DNA of 49,997 nt from Campylobacteraceae bacterium (GCA_013215985.1 JABSOL010000004.1:1-49997); one strand, 5' to 3'. Shown: positions 15,761 to 24,526, counted from the stretch's first letter. A program made the numbers and translations. The notes: generated from the letters alone by a model not told the origin.

Positions 15761-15814
15761 ACGAAAACTTTCATTTATCGTCCCATATTTGGAACGAAAA
15801 AATTGATTTATCGT
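15761..15814. promoter_or_regulatory. Tandem operator upstream of the fic gene
   Basis: Two 21-bp copies (15761-15781 and 15794-15814, three mismatches) each begin ACGA and end TTTATCGT, so each is also a partial inverted repeat. Their centres are 33 bp apart, three helical turns, on the same face of the DNA. The second copy overlaps the expected -35 region of the TATAAT at 15829-15834. The layout suggests repression by the downstream XRE protein or by the winged helix of Fic itself. Confidence 0.6.
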
Positions 15815-15828
15815 TTCTTTTTGACTAT

Positions 15829-15834
15829 TATAAT
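15829..15834 (+). promoter_or_regulatory. fic promoter -10 element
   Basis: TATAAT lies 22 bp before the fic ATG and 15 bp after the second operator copy. Confidence 0.6.
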
Positions 15835-15856
15835 ATAAATAAAAGGATTTCACATT

Positions 15857-16993
15857 ATGAAAAGATGGATATGGGAACAAGAAAACTATCCCAATTTTAC
15901 TTATGATATGAATAAACTTGCAAATTTGATTGAAAAAATATCATTAGAACAAGGTTATTTAATAGCTATGAATGATGTATTACCAAAAGATATTATTATT
16001 CAAAAAAAATTAGAAGCATTAGAAAGTGAAGCTATTAGTACATCTGCCATTGAAGGTGAAGTTTTAAATAAAGACAGTGTTAAAGCAGCAATTAAAAGAA
16101 AACTTGGAATGGAAGATGTTGATTATAGAAAAATTGATGAATCAACTGATTATCTTATAGAAGTTTTAATAGATGCAAATACAAACTATGAAAATGATTT
16201 AACTATTGAAAGACTATTTGCTTGGCATAATGCATTGTTCCCTAGAGGATTTTCTGGGTTTAGAGAAATAAAGGTAGCTTCTCTTAGAGGTGAAGAGACA
16301 ATGGAAATTGTTTCAGGTCATGCAGGAAAAGAAAAAGTTTTTTATGTAGCACCACCCCGAAGTATTTTAGAAGAACACATAAATGATTTTATTACTTGGT
16401 TTAATAAAACTGAAGCATCATTACTTAAAGCTTGTATTTCTCATCTTTGGTTTGTAATCATTCATCCATTTGATGATGGTAATGGTAGAATAACAAGAGC
16501 TATTACAGATTTAGTATTATCAAAAATTGAGAAATCTAAAATCTCAAAACTTTATTCTATGTCAAGTATAATTAATAAAAATAGAAATGATTATTATAAA
16601 GCATTGGAAAGAACAACTGGTTATATTAAAAAACAAGATAATCATTTGGATATAACCATTTGGTGTGAATGGTTTTTAGAAACACTTTATTCTGCATTAC
16701 TTGATACTAAAAAAAAGCTAAGATTTATTATTGATAAAACTAAGTTTTGGGATAAATATAAAGATAACAATTTAAATGCTAGACAAACAAAAGTATTAAA
16801 TAAAATTCTTGATATTGGAATAGAAGATTTTATAGGTGGTCTATCTAAAAAGAAATATATGAAAATTGCTGATACAACTTCGAGTACTGCTTCTAGAGAT
16901 ATAAATGAATTAATAGATATTGGATGTCTAGAACAAATTGAAGGCACCGTCGGAAGAAATACTAATTATAAAATAAATATACCTTCTATTTAA
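15857..16993 (+). CDS. Fic family AMPylase-type protein (SoFic-like)
   Basis: 378 residues. The N-terminal DUF4172-type part carries the inhibitory helix motif TSAIEG (T62-x3-E66-G67), in which the Glu blocks ATP. The Fic core motif HPFDDGNGRITR is complete at 203-214, with catalytic His203. The C-terminal ~90 residues form a winged helix (LSKKKYMKIADTTSSTASRDINELIDIG). Fic enzymes usually transfer AMP to hydroxyl side chains of target proteins. The architecture and length match the Shewanella SoFic protein, which has been described as an anti-phage gene. An XRE gene follows after ~95 bp, and tandem operators precede it. Confidence 0.88.
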   Translation: MKRWIWEQENYPNFTYDMNKLANLIEKISLEQGYLIAMNDVLPKDIIIQKKLEALESEAISTSAIEGEVLNKDSVKAAIKRKLGMEDVDYRKIDESTDYLIEVLIDANTNYENDLTIERLFAWHNALFPRGFSGFREIKVASLRGEETMEIVSGHAGKEKVFYVAPPRSILEEHINDFITWFNKTEASLLKACISHLWFVIIHPFDDGNGRITRAITDLVLSKIEKSKISKLYSMSSIINKNRNDYYKALERTTGYIKKQDNHLDITIWCEWFLETLYSALLDTKKKLRFIIDKTKFWDKYKDNNLNARQTKVLNKILDIGIEDFIGGLSKKKYMKIADTTSSTASRDINELIDIGCLEQIEGTVGRNTNYKINIPSI

Positions 16994-17088
16994 TAATTTA
17001 GATATAAAACTATACTAAAGTATACTTTTAAAGCTATATCTAAGTTTAAATCGATAAAACAATACATAAGTATAGGTAAAGGAAAAGA

Positions 17089-17331
17089 ATGCCAAAAAAA
17101 GTTATTGTCTCAAAAGAACCTTCATCTAATATCATTAGTGATGAAAAAATATTTGGAGATTTTATAAAATATAAAAGAACATCATTAGGTTTATCATTAG
17201 AAGAAACGGCAGCTTTGTGTAATGTAAATTATTTAACATTAAAAAAACTTGAAAGTGGTAATGTTGGAACTAGATTATCAACTGCTTTAAAAATATCTAA
17301 AATGCTTGGATTAAAAACTTTCGTGAAATAA
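17089..17331 (+). CDS. XRE/HipB-like helix-turn-helix regulator
   Basis: 80 residues with an HTH in the C-terminal half: FIKYKRTSLGLSLEETAALCNVNYLTLKKLESGNVGTRLSTALKISKMLGL, the standard XRE pattern. AAAGGAAAAG precedes the ATG. Small proteins of this kind often serve as the antitoxin or autoregulator beside HipA or Fic genes. It is the last gene before the right island end and the likely ligand of the tandem operator before fic. Confidence 0.8.
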   Translation: MPKKVIVSKEPSSNIISDEKIFGDFIKYKRTSLGLSLEETAALCNVNYLTLKKLESGNVGTRLSTALKISKMLGLKTFVK

Positions 17332-17422
17332 AAATAGATACAATTCCTAAGTACTTTAAAGAAAATATATTAAAAATTCAATAATTTCATAAGTAAATAC
17401 AATAAATACAGAATCAATTACT

Positions 17423-17443
17423 GGTACATTTTTTGGTACATTT
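17423..17443. repeat. Paired GGTACATTT repeats near the right island end
   Basis: Two direct copies of GGTACATTT start 12 bp apart, about 50 bp inside the right boundary. Their sequence differs from the GTGTATCA pair at the left end, which hints that the two ends belonged to different elements. Confidence 0.35.
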
Positions 17444-17493
17444 ATTTTAAATTTTAGTCATAAGTACCGTATAATAGGCAACTGTGACTCCAA

Positions 17494-17508
17494 GTACCAC
17501 CTAAATAA
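17494..17508. repeat. Right attachment-type repeat of the island
   Basis: This 15-mer, GTACCACCTAAATAA, is identical to the tRNA-Leu 3' end copy at 5900-5914. The bases just before it (GTGACTCCAA) only vaguely resemble a T arm, so the copy covers the crossover core rather than a full tRNA end. Confidence 0.7.
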
Positions 17509-17874
17509 CTGATTAATCAAATCTTTATATATTATCAAGAAATAAAAACAATCCAAGTGTAAATTTGACACTCAAATTACCCTGTTTTTAATAGTCTATT
17601 AGTATTAGTTCTTTCCTATTTAAAGTAGAAATATTATCTCTTCTAAAATACTAGATTAAAAAATTCTTGCAACTTTTTCACTATGTTTCTATTTATAATA
17701 TAAGGAATCAATCGTCAAATATCTGAGCATATATTCAAGTTGATTATCTTCAATATTTATATCAAATAGTATCGATAATGGTCCTTTGAAAATCAATATA
17801 TATAACTCTTAATTCAGACAAAATTGTGCTTAAGTCAGTGTATTAAATACGAAAATCATGGTTCATTTCTTTTT

Positions 17875-17890
17875 TTGCATTGTTTTTGCA
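17875..17890 (+). promoter_or_regulatory. Shared exopolysaccharide promoter motif, copy 1
   Basis: TTGCATTGTTTTTGCA, two TGCA elements 11 bp apart, ending 45 bp before the ATG of the first exopolysaccharide gene. It is one of five copies (consensus NTGCAWNNTNWTTGCA). The downstream half matches the sigma-54 -12 element TTGCA; the upstream half keeps GCA but has TG for the usual GG. Confidence 0.6.
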
Positions 17891-17935
17891 TTGTTAATTA
17901 TTACAATCATAAATATTAGAAAAAAAGGATATACA

Positions 17936-19084
17936 ATGAAAAAGTTATCACTTTTTGTTTTTATTGATGGTTTTGGTTGGGAGGTTTATAAAAAACATGG
18001 TTTTAATATCTCAATTATAAAAGATGCAAAAGCTTTAAAAACAACCTTTGGATTCTCATCAGCTGCAGATCCTTCAATTCTAACAGGACGATATCCAGAT
18101 GAACATACTCACTGGTCAAGCTTTTATTACGATCCAATAAACTCTCCTTTTAAGTTTTTTAAGTATTTGTCATTTTTACCAAAATATATATTTGATCGTT
18201 TTAGACCAAGACATTATTTAAGTAAGTTAGTAAAAATATTTTATGGGTATACAGGATATTTTGAACTATACAGCGTACCTTTTAAATATCTTCCTTATTT
18301 TGATTATCTTGAAAAAAGAGACTATTTTGTCCCAAATGGAATATTAAAAACAGATACTATTTTTGACTGGTGTGTTCAAAATAATATTCCTTACCATTGT
18401 TCAAATTGGAGAAAAAGTGAAACATATAACATCAATGTTTTAAAAAAAGAAATTGAAAAAAGACAAATAGAATTTACATATTTGTATCTACCTACACTTG
18501 ATGGTGTAATGCATACCTATGGAACAACAAAAGATGAAACTAAAAATAAACTTTTATGGTTAGAAAAACAAATTGAAGATGTATATACACATGCTTGTAA
18601 TAATTATGAAGAAGTAAGCCTTCATATTTTCAGTGACCATGGAATGTGCGATACGATAGGAAGTATTGATTTGATTTCTTCTATTGAAGAAAGCCATTTA
18701 GAATATGGAAAAGATTATGTTGCGATGTATGATTCTACAATGGCCAGATTTTGGTTTATGAATCAGGCTGCAAAAATTAAAATACAAAACATACTTGAAA
18801 AGATTACAGAAGGTTCTATTGTTGAACATGATGAGTTAAAAAGAATGCATGTTTTTTTTGAAGGCAATCGATTTGGAGAAATATTTTTTCTTACTAATCC
18901 AGGTATTTTAATCAACCCAAGCTATTTTGGATTAAAAGTTATTCCGGGAATGCATGGTTTCCATCCTAATCATAAAGATTCAAATGCATTAATATTTTCA
19001 AGTACAAAAATAGATGAAAACATTAAAAGTATTACAGATATCAGAAAAGTTATGGAAAAAGAGATAAAAAATGAAAAAAGATAA
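17936..19084 (+). CDS. Alkaline-phosphatase-superfamily phosphodiesterase-like protein
   Basis: 382 residues, cytoplasmic by sequence once the start is set at MKKLSLF (AAAAAAGGAT upstream). Metal and nucleophile motifs of the type I phosphodiesterase/nucleotide pyrophosphatase fold are visible in order: FIDGFGW (Asp), SSAADPSILTG (Ser/Thr nucleophile region), LDGVMHTYG (Asp, His), FSDHGM (Asp-His) and GMHGFHP (His). The substrate is unknown; in this context it could hydrolyse or transfer a phospho-substituent or trim a nucleotide sugar. It is the first gene of the cluster and overlaps the copolymerase gene by 14 bp, so it belongs to the pathway rather than to a neighbour. Confidence 0.75.
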   Translation: MKKLSLFVFIDGFGWEVYKKHGFNISIIKDAKALKTTFGFSSAADPSILTGRYPDEHTHWSSFYYDPINSPFKFFKYLSFLPKYIFDRFRPRHYLSKLVKIFYGYTGYFELYSVPFKYLPYFDYLEKRDYFVPNGILKTDTIFDWCVQNNIPYHCSNWRKSETYNINVLKKEIEKRQIEFTYLYLPTLDGVMHTYGTTKDETKNKLLWLEKQIEDVYTHACNNYEEVSLHIFSDHGMCDTIGSIDLISSIEESHLEYGKDYVAMYDSTMARFWFMNQAAKIKIQNILEKITEGSIVEHDELKRMHVFFEGNRFGEIFFLTNPGILINPSYFGLKVIPGMHGFHPNHKDSNALIFSSTKIDENIKSITDIRKVMEKEIKNEKR

Positions 19085-21056
19085 TATTGATAACAATTTT
19101 TTAATAAATCCACACTATTATTTAAAAGTATTAAAATATAAATCACTACTCATTTTATTTATCACCTTTCTTTCTTTAAGTGCAGGAATCTTTCTTTCTG
19201 AAAATTTGGTTAAATCAAAATATAAAGCAACAGTAAAATTAATCAGATATGACAAGAAAATATCTGTGCCACGAGATGTTCCTTATAAGTTTCAAAATTT
19301 TAATTATGATACAACTTTACAGACAATAAGAACAAAAAAAAACTTAAAAGAAGTAATACAAGAATTGAATCTTGATATATCTGTTGAAAAACTCTATTCT
19401 GCTTTTGAAATTAAAAGAAAAAAAAATTCTGACATTATAGAAATTAGATATACAAGTACTGATATAAAAAAAGCGGTAAAAGGTGCTAACGTACTTAGCA
19501 AAATATTTTTAAAGAATTTTCATGAAGTCCAAAATGCCGCGACTAAAGAGATTTACAATTATTATGGTAAAGAAAAAAATAAAATACAAAAAGTAATAGA
19601 TTTATACCTTCTAAAAAAAGAAAAGTTTATTAAAAAAAATAAAGTTTTATCTCTAGAAATACAAAAAGAATACAAATATAAACAGTTAAATGAAATAGAC
19701 TTGGATCTAATTGAGGCAAAAGTCAATCAAAAAGAGTTTATCTCTAAAGTTAAAGAGATAAAAAGAAGTTTAGAAAATATTCCTTACGAAATTCAACTCA
19801 AATATACAGTAAAATCAGCCAATATAAAAAATTTAGAAAATAAGAAAAAAGAATTAAGGAAATTAAGACAAAGATATACTTTATTAAATCCAAAAGTAAA
19901 AAAAATCTCAGATGAAATTTTTATCATGGAAAAAGAATTATTTAACAAAGATAATAAAAATAATAAAACAATAGCAGATGAAACTACATTTGGAAATAAT
20001 CCAGTAGTAACAGCACTAAAAATTGAAGAATCGAAGAGTCAAATTGGAATAATAACAAGTTATACAAGAATAATTAACTTGATTAAAGAAAAAAAATTAA
20101 TTCAAAAAGAAATCAAAGATTTAAATTATTTAGAAAAGAAATTTTCAATAATAGAGACTCAATTAACTCAAAGTCAAAATTTAATGTTTAAAGTTGTAAA
20201 TAGATTAAATGAAATAAAAATGGCATTAGAATCATCTTTAGAAGATTTTAAATTCTTGGAATATGCGACAGCTCCTAAATATGCACAACCCACTTATAAG
20301 AAAGCCCTAATAATAATGTTTGGTTTTTTAGGCCTTTCATTATCAATAGCAAGCATTTTATTATTAGAGTTTTTTAATGACAAAATTAAAGAAAGTTTTG
20401 ATTTAGAAAAAAGATTTGATATAGATGTGTTGGGAACATTAGTAGATGAGAAAGAAATAAGTGATTTGAAAATCAAATATTATATGGATTTTTTTGATAA
20501 TTTTATTAATGCTTGTGAAGTATTTGATGCACCAAAAATAGTTATTTTTGGAAGTGATGTATCGAATACAGGAAAAACATTTGTTATAGAAAAATTACTA
20601 TATCTCTTGTCTCGACAAAATAAAAAAATTTTATTTATTCAAAGTATAAGAAAAAATGAAAAAGAGACAGAAAATGCTCTCATTAATAATGCCCTATTTT
20701 ACGGAGAACCCATTGATTATTCTTTAATAAATAAAATAAATGACAATGTAGATAAAGCATATCTTTTGATAAACGAAACTAATAAATATGACCTGGCTGA
20801 TTTGCAGAGTTTAAAAAGCTTCTTTAATCATTTGACTCAAAGTAAATATGATTATATATTTTTAGAAATATCAAATAGCCAATCAAATCCATTTCTTTTT
20901 TCATCAATTGCAAATTTTGCTAGTTTTGTCTGTTTAGTATGTAAATACAGGGTTTCTAATAAAAAAGATTTAAAAGAATTAATTAAAACTATGAGAAAAA
21001 AAGGAACAAAAAATATAAAAGGAGTTCTGAATGTTATTCATAAAAATTATATTTAA
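19071..21056 (+). CDS. Wzc-like polysaccharide copolymerase with degenerate kinase domain
   Basis: 661 residues. An N-terminal membrane segment (~27-45) and Wzz domain are followed by a long periplasmic coiled coil (~170-300), a second membrane segment (ALIIMFGFLGLSLSIASILLL, ~405-428) and a C-terminal P-loop domain. The P-loop GSDVSNTGKTF (494-504) retains the lysine, but the Walker A' strand reads ILFIQS where BY-kinases have (I/L)(L/V)(L/I)DxD, and the C-terminus lacks a tyrosine cluster. It probably sets chain length and opens the export channel without autophosphorylating. It overlaps the Wza-like gene by 26 bp. Confidence 0.85.
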   Translation: MKKDNIDNNFLINPHYYLKVLKYKSLLILFITFLSLSAGIFLSENLVKSKYKATVKLIRYDKKISVPRDVPYKFQNFNYDTTLQTIRTKKNLKEVIQELNLDISVEKLYSAFEIKRKKNSDIIEIRYTSTDIKKAVKGANVLSKIFLKNFHEVQNAATKEIYNYYGKEKNKIQKVIDLYLLKKEKFIKKNKVLSLEIQKEYKYKQLNEIDLDLIEAKVNQKEFISKVKEIKRSLENIPYEIQLKYTVKSANIKNLENKKKELRKLRQRYTLLNPKVKKISDEIFIMEKELFNKDNKNNKTIADETTFGNNPVVTALKIEESKSQIGIITSYTRIINLIKEKKLIQKEIKDLNYLEKKFSIIETQLTQSQNLMFKVVNRLNEIKMALESSLEDFKFLEYATAPKYAQPTYKKALIIMFGFLGLSLSIASILLLEFFNDKIKESFDLEKRFDIDVLGTLVDEKEISDLKIKYYMDFFDNFINACEVFDAPKIVIFGSDVSNTGKTFVIEKLLYLLSRQNKKILFIQSIRKNEKETENALINNALFYGEPIDYSLINKINDNVDKAYLLINETNKYDLADLQSLKSFFNHLTQSKYDYIFLEISNSQSNPFLFSSIANFASFVCLVCKYRVSNKKDLKELIKTMRKKGTKNIKGVLNVIHKNYI

Positions 21057-22146
21057 ATATTTATTATTTTTACTAGTATTTGTTCTTTGTACAGGTTGTA
21101 TTCCCAGTCCAAAACCTGAAATAAATTTAACAAAAAAAGAAACAAATAAAAAAGAAATTTCAGTAAAAAGAAACTTTGAAGAAAAAGAAAAATATGTAGT
21201 AATTGAAAAAGACTTTGACATTTTATATACAGGCAAAACTGAAAATGAAATTAAAAAAGAACTTCTTCTTTTACATTTCAAGAAAAAAGAGAATTATATA
21301 ATAGGAGTTGGTGATAAGTTTAATATATTTATTTATGGTGAACCTGAGTTAAATATAAAAGGTGCAGTTATTAAACCAGATGGAACGATGACTATGCAAC
21401 TAATAGGAGATGTAAAGATTGCAGGAATGACAATCAATATGGCGATGAAAGAACTCTCAATTAAACTTAAAAAATACTTGATAAACCCTATAGTTTCAAT
21501 TATTCTTTATGAATTAAAAAGTGAGAGTTTTACTATTTTGGGGAAAATTAATGAACCAGGAACATATGCAATAACTAACAATACTAAAGTCATAGATACA
21601 ATTGCTATGGCAGAAGGTTTATCTATTGGTATTTTCGAAAATAATACTGTTGAATTGGCAAATTTAGAACATGCATATATAAGAAGAGATAATAAAGTAT
21701 TACCGGTAAATTTTATAGAGTTAATAAGGAAAGGAAATCCTTTGCATAATATTCCTTTAGAAGATAAAGATTATATCTATATTCCTTCTGCTTTAAATAA
21801 TGAAGTTTATGTACTAGGAGAAGTAGAAGAACCTGGTCATTTTGGGTTCAAAGAAAAAATGACATTAATTCAATTAATAACATATGCAAAAGGATATAAA
21901 ACAAATGCAAATATAAATGAAGTCGCAATTATAAGAGGAAATCTAACCAATCCTATTGTTTATATTGCAAACCTAGAAAAAATGATAGAGGGGAAACAGA
22001 AAGATTTTAGAATTAAACCAAATGATATTGTTTTTATACCTTCAAGTAAATTAGGTGACTGGAATACTGTTTTATCATTAATTATGCCAAGTTTAGATGC
22101 AGTCTTAAATACATTTTTAGTCAAAAAAATACTAGAAGGAGATTAA
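21031..22146 (+). CDS. Wza-like outer-membrane polysaccharide export lipoprotein
   Basis: 371 residues. A signal peptide ends in TGC with Cys23 as the lipid-modified residue. The polysaccharide export domain follows: YIIGVGDKFNIFIYGEPEL, VIKPDGTMTMQLIGDVKIAGMTINMA, then SLBB-type beta-grasp units (FTILGKINEPGTY..., VYVLGEVEEPGHFGF...). Such proteins form the outer-membrane channel through which polysaccharide leaves. The C-terminus (SLIMPSLDAVLNTFLVKK) may be the amphipathic membrane helix. It lies directly between the copolymerase and the acetyltransferase. Confidence 0.9.
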   Translation: MLFIKIIFKYLLFLLVFVLCTGCIPSPKPEINLTKKETNKKEISVKRNFEEKEKYVVIEKDFDILYTGKTENEIKKELLLLHFKKKENYIIGVGDKFNIFIYGEPELNIKGAVIKPDGTMTMQLIGDVKIAGMTINMAMKELSIKLKKYLINPIVSIILYELKSESFTILGKINEPGTYAITNNTKVIDTIAMAEGLSIGIFENNTVELANLEHAYIRRDNKVLPVNFIELIRKGNPLHNIPLEDKDYIYIPSALNNEVYVLGEVEEPGHFGFKEKMTLIQLITYAKGYKTNANINEVAIIRGNLTNPIVYIANLEKMIEGKQKDFRIKPNDIVFIPSSKLGDWNTVLSLIMPSLDAVLNTFLVKKILEGD

Positions 22147-22147
22147 A

Positions 22148-22678
22148 ATGAAAAGCTTATTTAAATTAATACAAGAGGATATTTCTATGTTTAGGAATAA
22201 AGATAAACTTGAATTAAAGGATTATTTCATGGTGCTAAATCCAAGAATGTACCCTGTTGTGTTAGTTCGAATTTCAAGTTTTTTACAAGAAAGCCATTTA
22301 GGAATACTGGCCAAAATAATTTCAACAATTAATTTTGTTCTTTTTGGATGTGACATTGCAAAAGGTGCAAAAATACAAGGAGGATTATACCTTCCTCATC
22401 CAAGTGGTGTAGTCATTGGAGAATATGCAATCATAGGTCGTAATTGTATTATTCACCAGGGAGTTACACTAGGAGATAGAGGAGAAGAACATGAAACTTC
22501 AAATCCAACATTAGGCGATTATGTGGAAATAGGAACGGGAGCGAAAGTTCTTGGAAAAATTCTTATTGATGACTATAGTAGAATTGGTGCAAACAGTGTA
22601 GTACTAAAAGACACTCCAAAGTATGCTGTGGCGGTAGGGGTTCCTGCTATTATCATCAAATATAGAAAAGTAATTTAA
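22148..22678 (+). CDS. Serine O-acetyltransferase-like hexapeptide acetyltransferase
   Basis: 176 residues. After a helical N-terminus come left-handed beta-helix turns: IAKGAKIQGGLYLPHPSGVVIG, IGRNCIIHQGVTLGDRGE, PTLGDYVEIGTGAKVLGKI and IDDYSRIGANSVVLKD, closing with VGVPAIIIKYR. His in LPHPSG and IHQGV are the usual CysE-type catalytic site. In this cluster it more likely O-acetylates the exopolysaccharide repeat unit than makes O-acetylserine, because the CysE N-terminal domain is short. The gap to the previous gene is 1 bp. Confidence 0.85.
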   Translation: MKSLFKLIQEDISMFRNKDKLELKDYFMVLNPRMYPVVLVRISSFLQESHLGILAKIISTINFVLFGCDIAKGAKIQGGLYLPHPSGVVIGEYAIIGRNCIIHQGVTLGDRGEEHETSNPTLGDYVEIGTGAKVLGKILIDDYSRIGANSVVLKDTPKYAVAVGVPAIIIKYRKVI

Positions 22679-22687
22679 AGGTATATT

Positions 22688-24001
22688 ATGTCTGAGTTTA
22701 AATATATTATATTTTTTATTGTAATATTTTTAGGTATTCCTATTGGTTTTATGATGGCAAAAAAATTTCCTAAAGTCGAAAAATTCTTATGGTTTTTATT
22801 GCTCTTTTTTACTGCCAGTACTGAAGATATAAACTTCTTTTCTATGGAGTTATATAGAGGAACATCAAAGGGTTTTGAAATAGGTTTGGTGGATGTTACC
22901 GCGATGATAATGTTTTTAGTTCTCTTAAGCAGACGTGAAAAATATCCTTTGAGCTTACCTCTTGGCAGTTCTTTGTATTTTATCTATTTTGCTTTTTCTT
23001 GTATTTCTATTATAAACAGTGACATATATATTTATTCATTTTTTGAATTGTGGAAAATGACACGAATGTATTTATACTTTTTTGTCATTTATAATTTGAT
23101 TCGTTCCTTTAAAGATATTGAAGAATTTTTAAAATACATGTGTATTATTGTATTTTTTATTACAGTTATGGTTTTAAAACAGAAATACTTAGAAGGAATG
23201 TTTCAAGCAAGAGGACCTTTCCCACATCAAAATTCACTTGTTATGTATTTAATTGTTTACGGAAGTTTTTTTCTCTCTTTTTTGTTAAATGCTAAAAGAT
23301 CTAATCTTTTTTTATGGACCATTGCATTTGGTGCTTGTGCTATTGATATTTTAGCCACTCTTTCTCGTGGGGGTATGGTTTTGTTTAGTCTTTCTATCTT
23401 CATAATCTTTATTCTGTCTTATGTCCATAAATTCTCTTGGAGAAAAGTAGGAGTGGCAGGTCTACTTTTGATCTTAGGCACAGGAGTTTTATTTAAAGCA
23501 AGTGACACTATTATGGAAAGGATAAGAACAGCTCCCAAAGAATCAGTTAGTGTAAGGCTAATTTTAGCAAAAGCTGCACAGAATATGGCAAATGAGAAAA
23601 TATTTGGAATAGGTCTTAATAATTTCGCCTTAAAAATAAATCCTCCTTATTCTTATGGTAGCCATATACAAAGAATAGATGATGAAGAAAAAGGCGGCTT
23701 AGTAGAAACTATTTATTTAATGATAGCAGCAGAAACGGGATGGCTAAATATGGCTGTGTTTATGTTTATGCTTCTATTTTTTTATTTTAAAAACCTGTCT
23801 AATTACATGAAATTAAAACATGGAAAGTGGCGTAAATACAGATATATATGCATTGCACTTATTGGTGCATTATTAAGTATTTATTTACAATCTTCTTGGG
23901 AGTGGGTACTAAAACAGACAAATAATTTTTATCAGTTGATGTTTATATTTGCCATAATTGGAGCAATCAGAAGAATAATAATAAAAAAGGATTTTAAGTG
24001 A
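22688..24001 (+). CDS. Wzy/O-antigen-ligase-type polymerase
   Basis: 437 residues, roughly 10-12 membrane segments with a large periplasmic loop (~285-345) before the last helices and the Wzy_C motif region FPHQNSLVMYLIVYGS (Hx(N)S), TLSRGGMVLFSL (SRGG) and NEKIFGIGLNNF (G.G.NNF). These are the signatures of O-antigen ligase/polymerase proteins that join lipid-linked units in the periplasm. With Wzx, Wzc-like and Wza-like proteins in the same unit it is most likely the polymerase. Confidence 0.85.
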   Translation: MSEFKYIIFFIVIFLGIPIGFMMAKKFPKVEKFLWFLLLFFTASTEDINFFSMELYRGTSKGFEIGLVDVTAMIMFLVLLSRREKYPLSLPLGSSLYFIYFAFSCISIINSDIYIYSFFELWKMTRMYLYFFVIYNLIRSFKDIEEFLKYMCIIVFFITVMVLKQKYLEGMFQARGPFPHQNSLVMYLIVYGSFFLSFLLNAKRSNLFLWTIAFGACAIDILATLSRGGMVLFSLSIFIIFILSYVHKFSWRKVGVAGLLLILGTGVLFKASDTIMERIRTAPKESVSVRLILAKAAQNMANEKIFGIGLNNFALKINPPYSYGSHIQRIDDEEKGGLVETIYLMIAAETGWLNMAVFMFMLLFFYFKNLSNYMKLKHGKWRKYRYICIALIGALLSIYLQSSWEWVLKQTNNFYQLMFIFAIIGAIRRIIIKKDFK

Positions 24002-24513
24002 AAACTACAAATGAAAATTCAACTTTTGAATCTAACGAATCAAATATACAAACAATAATTTCAGAAGAACAAACAAACGAAAGTGAAAAATCAGTAAAAG
24101 TTTCAGAACATACTCCAAACAAAGAAACGACAATAATTAAATCTATTAATGAAAACTTTATTTTTTCCAAAATAAATCCTTTGATTGAAGAGAGTATGAA
24201 TAATGAACAAAAAAGAGAAAGTAAAAGATTAATAAAACTTGCCCTTCCAAGACAGACTAAAAAAGTTATTGAAGTGAATATCTGTTTTTGGTTTTTAAGA
24301 CTCTTTTATATCACTTTTTATTTGGGTCATGAAAAAAGAGATAAAAGCAGACAATTCGATAAAAATTTTATATGGGAAGTTTTGGTAATGTTTATTTCGT
24401 CAATATTTGTTTTAAGTGTTGCGTTATCTTTGGTTTTTGCAATCTTTTTGGCTTTATATTATATAAAATCACTCATAGGAGTAGATTTGTTTGAAGGGCA
24501 TTTACTAAAATAA
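23998..24513 (+). CDS. Unknown exopolysaccharide-cluster membrane protein
   Basis: 171 residues starting at GTG in a GTGA overlap with the polymerase stop; AAAAAGG precedes it. Residues 1-75 are hydrophilic and rich in Glu, Ser, Asn and Thr, probably disordered and cytoplasmic. A hydrophobic/aromatic stretch (VNICFWFLRLFYITFYL) follows, then one strong membrane helix near 130-155 (VLVMFISSIFVLSVALSLVFAIFLAL). No family recognised. Its location suggests an accessory of polymerisation or flipping. Confidence 0.6.
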   Translation: MKTTNENSTFESNESNIQTIISEEQTNESEKSVKVSEHTPNKETTIIKSINENFIFSKINPLIEESMNNEQKRESKRLIKLALPRQTKKVIEVNICFWFLRLFYITFYLGHEKRDKSRQFDKNFIWEVLVMFISSIFVLSVALSLVFAIFLALYYIKSLIGVDLFEGHLLK

Positions 24514-24526
24514 TAAAGGATGAACA

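Larger units (their letters stand above)
17332..17935. other. Non-coding region spanning the right island end
   Basis: No credible gene. It contains the paired GGTACATTT repeats (17423 and 17435), the right attachment repeat (17494-17508), an A/T-rich stretch without ORFs, and the promoter motif at 17875-17890. The track ORF start at 17858 is rejected because the promoter motif lies inside that extension. Confidence 0.5.

Noticed and set aside
16687-16947. Minus-strand ORF inside fic
   Set aside because: Shadow of a gene with complete catalytic motifs; no ribosome site or family features.
17660-17710. TTGCAA followed by TATAAT-like sequence as another copy of the shared promoter motif
   Set aside because: Only one TGCA element is present; the partner 11 bp upstream is missing.
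17858-17935. Track start of the phosphodiesterase-like gene, implying an N-terminal membrane segment
   Set aside because: The extension contains the shared promoter motif, and a good ribosome site precedes the ATG at 17936.
20979-21281. Minus-strand ORF across the copolymerase/Wza junction
   Set aside because: Ser/Phe-rich translation typical of antisense of Lys/Glu-rich coding DNA.
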